Assembly (NCBI GenBank): GCA_034440615.1
Contig: JAOTOM010004277.1
Span: forward strand, 186,001 to 250,000
Reading direction: 5' to 3'
Origin: Ashinkailepas kermadecensis
Lineage: Eukaryota; Arthropoda; Thecostraca; Neolepadidae
DNA: 64,000 bases
Position 1 is the stretch's first letter. Each line of letters begins with the position of its first letter. The position numbers and the translations under genes were made by a program. Below are positions 31,996 through 42,500 of the stretch, piece after piece. The notes beneath the pieces are model-generated. The model searched no databases. It worked only from the letters and a program-made list of their open reading frames with translations, and was not told the origin of the DNA.

Positions 31996-33246
31996 AATTA
32001 TCAAGGATAGAATAGTTAGTTTTCTGGAAGGAAACAGATTGATTCAAGATACTCAAAATGGGTTTAGAAAAGGGAGATCATGTCTCACAAATCTCTTGGA
32101 CTTTTTGAATTTCGCTGCAGAACAATTTGATCGGGGAAATCAGGTTGATGTAGCATTTCTTGACTTTAGTAAGGCCTTTGACAAGGTACCCCATAAACGG
32201 TTAATGATGCAGCTTCAGGTCCATGGCATAGCAGGTAGCATCCTAAAATGGATAGAGTTGTGGCTCTCAGACAGACAGCAGAGAGTGATGCTCAATGGTA
32301 TAAAGTCATCATGGCAAAATGTTCTTAGTGGAGTCCCTCAGGGGTCGGTACTGGGGCCACTATTGTTCATTATATTTGTGAATAGCATTGAATGTGGCCT
32401 AAGCAGTAAAGTTTTGAAGTTTGCAGATGACTTGAAGATCTTTAGGGCAATAACGGCACAATGAACAGGTTTTGCTGCAGAACAACTTAGACGAGCTAGT
32501 GAAGTGGTCAGAAAAATGGCAAATGAAGTTTAATTTTGATAAGTGCAAAGTCATGCATGTAGGTAGGCAGCATATGAAGGTGCCATACTTGATGGGTGGC
32601 CAAGTACTATCTGTGACTCAGCAGGAGAAGGACTTAGGTGTTATTTTGAACCCAAAATTAGGGGCATCAGAACAGACCAAAGAAGCCAGGAAGAAGGCAC
32701 TAAGAATGCTTGGGGCAATACAGAGGAATGTGTCATACAAAAGTGAGGAGGTCATCAGGAAGCTTTGCTGTGCATATGTCAGGCCACATTTGGAATACTG
32801 TGGCCAAGCTTGGTCCCCTAGTCATGAGAAAGATTGTTGGCTTTTAGAGAGAGTACAAAAGAGGGCAACAAAAATGGTTAATGGTTTAGGCAACCTGGCA
32901 TATGAGGAAAGATTGAAGAAATTGAATGTTTTCACGTAGATATAGAAGGCTGAGAGGAGATCTCATCGAGGTTTTTAAATTTGTTCATGGTCAGGAACAG
33001 GGATATCTCAGGGAAATGTTTGAATTTAACAGAAATGAAGCAATTAGAGGTCATCAATTCAAAATTAAAGTTAATCACAGCAGGACAAGGTTAAGACAGT
33101 CCTTCTTCACCAACAGGGTAGTAGAACACTGGAACCAGCTGCCAGGTACCATTGTCAGTAGCAACACACTGAACATCTTTAAAAATGGCATAGACAATCA
33201 TTATAAGAATAGGGGGCTTGTTTTTCTGTATTCCAGGGAGGGTTGA
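31996..33246 (+). pseudogene. LINE copy B reverse transcriptase fragment, two frameshifts
   Basis: Contains [64 protein letters not shown] 2-base deletion near 32455 shifts the frame, then [13 protein letters not shown] and RPHLEYCGQAWSPSHEKDCW. A second small deletion near 32930 precedes [19 protein letters not shown] palm motifs are intact. It reads through the positions that are stops in copy A. Confidence 0.92.
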
Positions 33247-33346
33247 TGGACAGATTTGGTGGGCAACTGGTTCAGTGTCCAAAGTGCAACCAAGAAGGGC
33301 CCTTGTGGCTCATAGTGGCACTGATCTTTTATGTCTTTATGTCTTT
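31996..33346 (+). mobile_element. LINE copy B (same family as A), 5'-truncated
   Basis: Starts inside the RT domain (homology from AATTATCAAGG) and ends in a 3' UTR different from copy A: AAGGGCCCTTGTGGCTCATA then TTTATGTCTTTATGTCTTTA. It is inserted in MITE copy 2. Confidence 0.92.
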
Positions 33347-33719
33347 ACATACTGCCAAGGTTAGTGATTTGTAAAGAGGTGTACAGTTGGGAACAGTGAC
33401 ATCACAGGTGTCAGGGAAGTGACGTCACAGGAGTCTGGTGTCGGTAAAGATTACCACCTAACCTAGACTAAGATAATGTAGCATAATATACAAAATGTAT
33501 CATAGCATGATATAGTCTAACCTAACCTAACCTAACTGGAAAAACAGAATCCTCAGAAGCCAATTTTTTTGCCATGACGTCATGAAATATATGCGACATT
33601 GTATAGGCAACTCTTTACAAATCACTAACCTTGGCAGTATGTGTTGGCTGAAAGGTAAAGATTACCCCTTGGCAGTATGTGTCAGCCAAAAGTAAAGACT
33701 ACCGCCTAGGTTAGGTAAG

Positions 33720-33890
33720 GTTGTGGTACATATTTGTCTTTATTTGGAACAATATTTTTATGCTATATTACCAAATTCCAAGCTCCTTTTAGGGTGATAT
33801 TTTGCCCTCCAACAGAAAAGTCTGCATTTGCAGAGGAAATGAATGGTCACATGTTTAGCACATTCATATACATTGCATTAAAAAAAGAAA
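33720..33890 (-). repeat. AT-rich repeat family R2, copy 3
   Basis: The reverse complement has TTTAATGCAATGTATATGAA, TTTCCTCTGCAAATGCA, GTTGGAGGGCAAAATATCAC, in R2 order. Confidence 0.6.
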
Positions 33891-33997
33891 GGTGATGCAT
33901 AGCAACCATATCTCTACAGTTGGCATGCTCTACATTGCATATTCCAGCAGATGCCATCTGGGCAAAATGGCATTGTTGATTAAGGCGTTTGGTACTA

Positions 33998-34665
33998 AGA
34001 AGGTACTAAGAATACTTGGGGCAATAAATAGGAATGTATCATACAAAAGCGAGGAAGTCATCAGGAAGCTTTACTGTGCATATGTCAGGCCACATTTGGA
34101 ATACTGTGTCCAAGCTTGGTCCCCTAGTTATGAAAAAGATTGTTGGCTTTTGGAGAGAGTACAAAAGAGGGCAACAAAAATGGTTAATGGTATAGGGAAC
34201 CTGGCATATGAGGAAAGATTGAAAAAATTGAACATGTTTTCACTTAGATATAGAAGGCTGAGAGGAGATCTGAAGGTCTTTAAAATGTGTTCATCGTCAG
34301 GAACAGAGATATCTCAGGGAAATGTTTGAATTTAATAAATGATGCAATTAGAGGTCATCAATTCAAAATTAAAGTGAATCACAGGAGGACAAGGTTAAGA
34401 CAGTATTTCTTCACCAACAGGGTAGTAGAACACTGGAACCAGCTGCCAGAAACCATTGTCAGTAGCAGCACACTGAACATCTTTAAAAACAGCATAGACA
34501 ATCATCAGAATAGAGGGCTCGTTTTTCTGTATTCCAGGGACGGTTGATCAACGGATTTGGTGGGCAACTGGTTCAGTGTCCAGAGTGCAACCAAGAAGGG
34601 CCCTTGCGGCTCATAGTTGCACTGATCTTTTATGTCTTATGTCTTTTACGTCTTTATGTTTGCTT
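33998..34665 (+). mobile_element. LINE copy C, strongly 5'-truncated
   Basis: Begins GGTACTAAGAATACTTGGGG (copy A position ~8955). It encodes [40 protein letters not shown], then a frameshift near 34290 and [20 protein letters not shown]. The 3' UTR is of the copy B type (AAGGGCCCTTGCGGCTCATA), with a TTTATGTCT-like tail. Confidence 0.92.
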
Positions 34666-34959
34666 TCTGTACAGGTGGTGGAAAAAGAAATTCCAATAAA
34701 TCAGATATTTCCTTAAACTGCAAATTTATTGACATTCCAGCTTCTCTCTTTACAAAAACAAACCAAATAATATCTAATCTATGCGAACACTACATGGGGC
34801 ATCATTGCATTTCAAGATTTTGTGAGAGCTGATGCTGTGGTTCCTTTTGCAGATGTGCCTAGTGTTATGCAAAATTTGCAGTAGAAAAAGGCAAAACATG
34901 ACAAGCAGTCCAAGTGCCCTTGAAACTCAAGTAACAAACTGACTGAGTAGAAAAGGGTA

Positions 34960-35665
34960 TCACTGGATTGGGTAAATATATAGAGAAGCACCTAGGTCAA
35001 TTTTTGGTCCAAAATGTGCTTTTCTGGTGCTTTCTAACGTGATTTGATTTCATATCATTCTTTTGGAAACAAACTTAAATATGTGAGCAATTCATGTCAA
35101 GGGTGCTCATGTCTCCAGTAGGTTTTTGTCAATTTTTTTCTTTATTAATGATGTTACACATTGACAATCTTTCAGTTGCGACACAATAGCACACAGTACA
35201 CAAGTAGTAGTACACACAAGCTATTTATCTTCCCATACTCTCACATTTGCATAGTCGCCATGCCTCCAGTAGTTATTTACCAAGAAAAGAACATCAAGTT
35301 TGCTAAAAATGCATTAAAAGCACCATAAAGGCATATTTGATAATGTGGATATATGCCATTCTCTCCCTAACAAAATATAGGAAAAATGTGGAGGAAAAAT
35401 GGGTTTGGATGGGGTAGTAAATAATGAAGAATAATCCAAAAGTGCCAAAAATAATCCAACCTAACCTAACCTACTGATGTTCAATTCCCTGAAGCCTAAT
35501 GATATTGGATCACCTAACACCTACCAAGGTTGGATTGCCTAAAACCTATGGATGTTGGGATCTAAAGCTTATTGATGTTGGATTGCTTAAGACCTGTTGG
35601 ATCTCATAAAACTTACAGATGTTTGATCATCCAAAATGTGTGAGTGTTGAATCACCTAAATTCTG
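34960..35665 (+). repeat. AT-rich repeat family R1, copy 3, with satellite end
   Basis: Ordered homology to 1205-1700. The end (35460-35665) is a run of degenerate units around CCTAAAACCTATGGATGTTG. Confidence 0.6.
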
Positions 35666-36630
35666 CCCATACCTGATAGTCTTAAAACCTTCATATCTAA
35701 AATGTTGGTAGTGTTTAATGTACTGCTAGACACACTTGTCAGAACTTACCAGTTGTGGAAGCACACAGTGATCATGAAATAAATGTAAAACATTGGTAGC
35801 ATTCTTGTGAAAAAAATTGCAAAAATACTGCAATGGAACACAGCTTAAACCAAGGTAATCAGTAGCAGTTGATGTGACCCCAAGCCCAAAGAACCAAGGT
35901 AACTTGAACATGGCTTTACTTGGTAATTTGTGCCTGCCTGAACAAGATGGAAATGCCCACAAAATGGTGGGTCTGAGGGATCTGTAGGGAAGAACCAAAA
36001 AATACCCTACAATAATGCTGAATTAAAATGTAAAATGATCAATGTGATGCATTAAATAGGTACTATTTAAGTAATGTTATCTGATCAGTAGTTCCCTTGA
36101 TGAATTCCCAAACCAGTCATGGAGTACAAGTACAAAGTACAAAATAAATCATGATGTTACAGAAACAGTTTAATTTGTATGCCATGTTGACTGTAAGCAG
36201 CTTCACTTCAAATGGTGGATATTTTTATACTATGTAATTTCCCACATAGAGTTGCTTTCCCTAGAAGTTGCTAGGCGTGCTTCAACAAGTCCAATCAATA
36301 CATTTTTTTCTGATCTGAGCTCAGGGGCTTCTATATAAATATCTTTGATAAATCAGTTCCTACTGCTTATATAGAAAATGAATTCATAGGAGGAAGTAAA
36401 TCCTAATGGTTTTTTTAATGCTCACTGTCCAGATTCAAGCACCACATCATATTTGTGGCATGTTCTGTGACTGAATCAATGTGCTGGCACAACATACTTC
36501 ACATTGCTGATGCTATCATAGTAGGTAGCACAAGCATGTACCAAAAATGGAAGCCAATCATTTTGAGTGATATGCCATCTACAGGTTTTAGATAGTCCAA
36601 CATGGTTTTAGACAATCTACCATCTGTGCG
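35666..36630. other. AT-rich intergenic DNA, nothing recognised
   Basis: No repeat partner or coding signal seen. Confidence 0.4.
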
Positions 36631-36639
36631 TAGCATTGT

Positions 36640-36850
36640 ATTTGTGTTTTGTATTCATTGATGTGAAGAGGGAATGTTTGGGGCAATTTAATACAGAGAG
36701 GATATTTTATTCCAACCTGTGATATTGGGGTCTCAGCTTGCACTTCACACTGAATCTTGAACACTTTATTACAGAGCAGTTTATTGTCAAGTAGCACTGT
36801 TTGATCTCCAAATGGGAAAAGTGGGAGGATAATTGCTTGGAAAAGATGAT
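36640..36850 (-). repeat. Dispersed repeat R5, copy 1 (partner 48975-49170)
   Basis: The reverse complement aligns along ~190 bp with 48975-49170: TTTGACAAT.AACTGCT, AATAAAGTG.T.AAGAT, GAAGTGCAAGCT.AGA and AAAATATCCTCTC. A parallel open frame (DN.LLC.KV.KI...VQA) exists in both. Confidence 0.75.
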
Positions 36851-36926
36851 GTTCTGTACGTGAAAAATATAGAAATAGTCAGTTTTGTAATGACATTGGT
36901 GGGTATCTGATCTTAAATATTGTACC

Positions 36927-37855
36927 TTAACACGCGCACTGGAGGGGGGACCAAATCCGCCCACCCCTCCGGTTTTTCGCAAATAACTGCAGATTTTACC
37001 GGTCGATATACGCGATTTTCTGCGTACCTGCTTAGAAATGAACGGCGCGTCGTTTAAAACAAGAAAAATGGAAATCGACCGAAAATTTTTCAAGTTAGGG
37101 GCCGCTAAAGTAAAAAAAAATTCCAGCGCCAGACCACAAAAATCGGCGCTGATGCGCTTCCCGTATACTCGCAAAAGGGAAGTGTTCTTGGCAACACTAG
37201 CGACTTGTTTGATGTATATTGATATGCTATATAGTTTCAAGGTCATGTTAGGTCACCGAGGTCAAGTCAGGTCAAGTTCATGACAGGTTAATGGAACCAA
37301 ACATGATCAACTGGAATGTTGTCATAAATGCACAACTGTTTGTCATTTGTACTGTTTGTCATTGCGTTTCCATACTTTATTCATGCACTTCACTCCTTTC
37401 TTCACGAAGCCGATTGCTCCGAGCTGCCCGACGGAGCAGTCGGGTGGGCGGCCCGGTTTCGGTAACTGGAACAGGTAACTGACCTGATAAAGTGGTGCTA
37501 TATTAGTAATGTGGTAATATATTAGTAATAATAAATAAAAGTGGTGCATCATTAGTAATGTCCAAAACATCATTGATGCCCATTTTTGAGCATTTAAACA
37601 CAATCACAGCGATCCATAACGATGACAAGCCAAGCCATGCAAAACCAGAAAATTTTGCCAATTTGACCTCAATTGACCTTGAAGATATTGACCTAAGGTC
37701 ATGAAATTTGCACACAATAGAGTTCACTACCGTACCCATCCACCCTGCGAATTTCGTTCCTCCAGCTTTACTAGGAGCCGAGATCTTAGGGGGGCGGAAT
37801 CCGCCCCCCACCCCAGTTCGCGTAATTTTCAGAGGCCCTCCAGGGCGCGTGTTAA
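36927..37855. mobile_element. TTAA-flanked, piggyBac-like non-autonomous element
   Basis: Left end TTAACACGCGCACTGGAGGG at 36927; right end CCCTCCAGGGCGCGTGTTAA at 37836-37855. The TIRs match at 15 of 16 bases inside TTAA on both sides. Subterminal C/G runs (CCGCCCACCCC; GGGGTGGGGGG on the other strand) also mirror each other. No transposase frame. Confidence 0.75.
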
Positions 37856-37859
37856 GACG

Positions 37860-38384
37860 TTGATTAATTTTTGCTTTAGGACTGAGATGGCATTTCAAGA
37901 AAAAATGTACAAGGAAGCTTCTGAATGAGATTAAGATGCGACCATGCATTCCTGCAGGAAATTAGTACTTTTCACTTGGTGACAAACTATTGAATCATGC
38001 CTAGCCTGACCCAACATAACCTAGCCTTTTTGGTATTTTTTGCATGAAGCCTGATGTGCCACTTTCAGGAAGAACAAAAATGTAGAAACATGTTTCTGAA
38101 CATCTTTAGTCTGTTTTGCTCCTTTTTTGGCATCAAGAATGTATCCTTGCACAATATTGGTTCATATTTATTGTTCCTCACCATGGCACTGAGGTAATTC
38201 TTTGAAGGCTCTATATGAGAAAGTTTGGCTTTGACAATTTGCTTTATTGAGATGAGAAGATGAATGATTACCTTTTCAGGCCAGCCACCAGGCTCTATTT
38301 TGATTTAAAAGAAATCACTGTATTGGTAAGACATGCTTAACTCAGCTGTGATCTGTCATGTAACCAGATTGTCTTGCTTTACAG
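37860..38384. other. AT-rich DNA upstream of FKBP8
   Basis: Presumably promoter or 5' intron of FKBP8; no core promoter element is clear. Confidence 0.4.
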
Positions 38385-38421
38385 ATTACATTAGCACCAT
38401 TTTCACATTCCTTAGCCAAAT
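38385..38421 (+). other. Probable 5' UTR segment of FKBP8 after a 3' splice site
   Basis: A pyrimidine-rich TTGTCTTGCTTTACAG ends at 38384, 37 bp before the ATG. It looks like a good acceptor, so a non-coding first exon and promoter may lie in the AT-rich DNA upstream. Inference only. Confidence 0.4.
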
Positions 38422-39546
38422 ATGTCGGAGGTCCGCCCCATGGGTGATAACGGAAAATTATCCGGGCCACCGTCTCCAGCACAGGATGCACTGGAAGTTG
38501 AGTCAGCACTTCGTGATGAAATGTCAGAGGTGACAAAGAACCCTGCCACTCCGAATCCTGTTGCGACCAAGAAGCTGACAGAGGCATATGGTCCAGTGGC
38601 GGCATCACTCTCACAGGAACCGACTGTAGCAGTAGCTGCCCACACTGCTGCTGCTGAAATGGTATCACAGCCGCTGCATGACTCCACGGCGCCCCCGGCT
38701 GCTGAGGTCTCTCCACAGCCAGAGGCGGTGCCTCCAGTGGCAGCGGTTTCCTCGGAGTCAGAGGGAGCACCTCTGGCGGCTGAGCTCTCCCCAGACCCAG
38801 AGGCGGCACGTCCAGCGGTAAAGGTTTCCCCGGAGCCAGAGGCAGCATCTCCGGTGGCAAATATATCTTCAGGACCAGAGGCGGTACCTTCGGCGGCAGA
38901 GGTTTCTCCAAAGCCAGAGGCAGCACCTCTAGCAGCGAAGGTTTCCCCGAAGCTAGAGGCGACACCTCCAGCGGCGGAGGTTTCCCCGAAGCCAGAGGCG
39001 GCACCTCCAGCAGCAAAGGTTTCCCCGAAGCCAGAGGCAGCACCTCTAGCAGCGAAGGTTTCCCCGAAGCTAGAGGCGAGACCTCCAGCAGCGGAGGTTT
39101 CCCCGAAGCCAGAGGCGGCACCTCCAGCAGCAAAGGTTTCCCCGAAGCCAGAGGCGGCACCTCCAGCAGCAGAAGTTTCCCCGAAGCCAGAGGCGGCACC
39201 TCCAGCGACAGATATTTCCCCGAAGGCAGAGGCAGCACCTCCAGCGGAAGGGGTTTCCCCGGACCTGACGGCAGAGAAGGTTTCCCCGGTACCGACGCCG
39301 GCTCCGAATGGTGGCGGCGACGACTCTGGCTGTGAGGTGGAGCCGGAGCCGTCGGCCATGTCGGAGCGAGCCGGGCCGGACATGGCCGACGTGGAGCAGC
39401 TGGCGCGCTCGGTGGTGAGCGACACGCTACTGCGGGCCAAGCAGGACGCCAAGCTGCAGGCGGAGCTGGAGCACCGCGCCAGCGACCCGGACGCCGATGC
39501 TGACGGCTGGCTCGACATCGTCGGCAACGGCCAACTGAAGAAAAAG
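38422..39546 (+). CDS. FKBP8: FKBP8 exon 1: repeat-rich N-terminus (residues 1-375)
   Basis: ATG at 38422 (MSEVRPMGDNGK...). A possible 3' splice site (TTGCTTTACAG, ends 38384) just upstream suggests a non-coding first exon elsewhere. From ~38697 to ~39290 a 39-bp unit repeats about 14-15 times, encoding variants of VSPKPEAAPPAAE. It ends with ADGWLDIVGNGQLKKK, which is the FKBP8 pre-FKBP motif. The donor AAG|GTCCGC at 39547 is weak, but the intron is needed because the frame stops soon after (TAA at 39571). Confidence 0.88.
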
Positions 39547-42500
39547 GTCCGCGGCGGCGCACACTTGTGCTAAAGGCAGAGCCTGGTTTTATTTTCGTGG
39601 TTGTCCGATTGCATTCTGTTCTATGGGAGTAAAAATTGCAAGCTGCTAGATGATATTTGACTGAGAAAGTATGTTAATTAAAATACTTGACATGCTGGCC
39701 ATGGCGCACTGGCGGTCGTTGTAATGTATGACGTCCCCGCAGGTGGAAAATGCCGACACGGGCTAACGCGCGACACTTGATGACGTCACTGGTGTGCCCG
39801 CAGGTGATCACGGGCGGTCGTTGTATCCCCTCCAGATAGCAAAGATCAGCACGGGCGGCCGCGCGACACTTGATGATGTCACTGGTGTGCCTGCAGGTGA
39901 TCGCGAGCGGCACGGGCGGTCGTTACAATTGAAGATGCCGCTGGAGTCCCACGTGTGGGTCAGCACGGGCGGTCACGCGACACTCGATGATGTCACCGAT
40001 GTGCCTGCAGGTGATCACCGCCGGCACGGGCGACCGGGAAAGTCGGCCGAAGCGCAGCGAGGTGGTGACGGTGCGGCTGAGCGGGCGGCTGGAGGACGGC
40101 ACGCCGGTGCAGTGCGGCCCTGACCGGCTGACGTTCGGCCTGGGCGACGGCGAGGTGGTGACCGGTCTGGACATGGCCGTCGGCCTCATGCAGCCCGGCG
40201 AGAAGGCCGACGTCTATATGGACTCGAGGTGAGCGTCCGCGGGCTGTTGGTTCTGGCATGTGCAGTGCATCGAACTGAGCACGGGCCCGCAGTAGACGGT
40301 GTAGGCCATGTAGCGAAGTAAAGCCCTATTGGTACAAAGTAAGCCTCAGCTCGCTACGCGGTCTAGGCGGGGATATACTTCAAAGGGTCTGCATGGCAAG
40401 TTTCCTCGCTGCGCTAACGGTGTCCCTTTGTAGAAGGAAGAACTAGTGCTGTACCATGTGATGCACATTGAATGCAGTGACATCGGTTCATCAGTTGCTC
40501 TGCACGTACCTGGATGAGCGGCCGCGACCGCATTGGATACTCTGGCTGGATTCCTCTGTGTCTGCGTGTTCGCTGTATCCCATGCTTGGGCGGCGAGCCT
40601 GTTCACTGCTGGCGTATCGTAGTTCTGTAGTCTGTGCGATTATTCTGAGGTGCGCGGTATCGTTCACCTGCTCTCGCCATGCCACTAGTTGCGATGCCAT
40701 GTCAGAACCTGAGTTGTTCTCGTGCGGTGTTATGCGGTTTGAGAGTTGAAAGTTAAAAGGGCTCTCCAGAACACTGCTAGATAATTTTGAACCCATTATG
40801 TCACGCTTATTGGACAAGTGCACTACCAACTGTGCTCCCCTTTTGCAACTAGCACCTCAAAGTTGTTTTCTTTCGATGTGGTACAGCAAGGCTTCCTAAA
40901 AGCCTGAGCCATAGTGTGGATGCATGCAAATACTCTGTAGAGATGTAAGTAAATCGAACACCAGCTATGATGCAGGCTAACTGAGACGTCGGTCTCCACC
41001 ACGTGCTGGATCGACCCGGTGGAGACGGCCGATGCCACTGACGTCGCCATGCTTATGTGCACGACAGGTTTGCATATGGAGAAAAGGGCCTGGAGGACAG
41101 CATCGCGCCGAATGCCAGCATCATCTTCACGGTCAGCCTGGAGCAGGTGCAGCCGGCCCCCAAATACGAGGAGATGTCGGCTCAGGAGCGGCTCAAGATC
41201 GGGTCAGTGCCGCCCATCGACTGCCGTCCAGCGCCTGCTGTTGGTGTGCGTGCCGTCTCAGCCTCATACTGCCATAAACCATGTCAGCGACACATGTAGC
41301 TGAGTGTGCTCATTCGTCACAAATACTCGACACTCCAATTTGCAGTGATGCAATTGTTTTCTGCAGTGTACCACGACTGTGAGGTTACAATCAATGTGTA
41401 TGTCAGGTTCCGAGTTTGTTTGTACCGTCCCATCCATGTTCACATGGGTGCGAACTTTCATCGTGCCAGGTGTCAGTGAAGTTGAGTGGAGAAGCTGAGG
41501 TACTTTTACAAACCACTTCTTATAATGCTGTTTTTGTATTACATTTACCTACATCTCACGTGCACGTTGGTTTTGACAGTGTTACTATGCCGACTCTTTG
41601 ACGCACCTCCGTTTTGCAACTGAGTTGCCACCACACTTAGTTCAACGCCAATGGCGACATATCATGTACGAATTAATCGAATAGATGTTGGCCTCATGCA
41701 ATCTTCACCAAGACCGCTGATATTGCCGCTGATGAAATCGAGTTGGATTCAATTTAGTTCTGTTCCAAGAATTGAGCTGTAGATGGAGCTTTGTTATTGT
41801 TCCAGGAGTGAGAAAAGAGACCGAGGCAATTGGTGGTTCAAGCGAGATGACTACAACCACGCCATCCAGTGTTACCGGCGCGCTCTCGACTTCTTCGACA
41901 ACGAGAGCGACGAGTTCACGGTGAGATCCCCAAGAACAGAGCTGATCCCCTTATACAGCTGATTTAAAGCTCCCGAGTTCGCAGCCCGGCCGCTTGGTGC
42001 CATGCTTATTTGCGTTATGCAAGCCCGGTTTTTAAATGTACGAAACTTCACTAAGTGCTAACTAACACTACGGGCGTACATACTGACCTGATGCACATAT
42101 TTACGCGAGGTCTGCGGGCTTCTGGGGACTGAACTCCTGCCATAGGACAAGTTGAATCTTCCGAGGAGTTACACATCGAAAGATGAACGCAAGGGAACGC
42201 AGAAAGTTTGCGACACTTTGTGACTCGTGTTTATGTATCATGAGGATGGTCTTGGGACATGTTTCCAAGCAAAATGCAACTTACCCTTGAAGTTCAGAAC
42301 CACCGCGTTTCCTGGAGTTGCATGGGTACGGTGACTGCCATGCTGCACCAGGGTATCGACCTCGATTTATGTCGAGCTTGCCAGCCGCTGTGCGGTGTCC
42401 TGTGAGGCCTACTGCCTGTGGCTGATGGTGGCATTGACTACACCCTGGCGCTGTCGGTTGGTCTGCTCCACCTCGTCTTCATCCGTCCTCAACAACGGCC

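Larger units (their letters stand above)
31961..33660 (-). mobile_element. MITE copy 2, opposite orientation, split by LINE copy B
   Basis: The left TIR begins CTTTACCTTTTGGCCGACAC at 31961 and is cut at 31982. It resumes at 33347 (ACATACTGCCAAGGTTAGTG) and ends ...GGTAAAG at 33660. Without the LINE it is ~332 bp with ~50-bp TIRs at both ends. ACAT is present on both sides of the LINE (31979-31982, 33347-33350), a short target duplication. Confidence 0.88.

Noticed and set aside
31648..33660. Single foldback transposon with a LINE as cargo
   Set aside because: Each arm has its own pair of ~50-bp TIRs, and the LINE cuts one arm's TIR with an ACAT duplication. Two MITEs plus a later LINE insertion explain it better.
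38342..39562. Two long antisense open frames (371 and 406 codons) across FKBP8 exon 1
   Set aside because: They are forced open by the 39-bp repeat, whose length is divisible by 3. The sense frame runs into conserved FKBP8 motifs; the antisense frames have only repeats.
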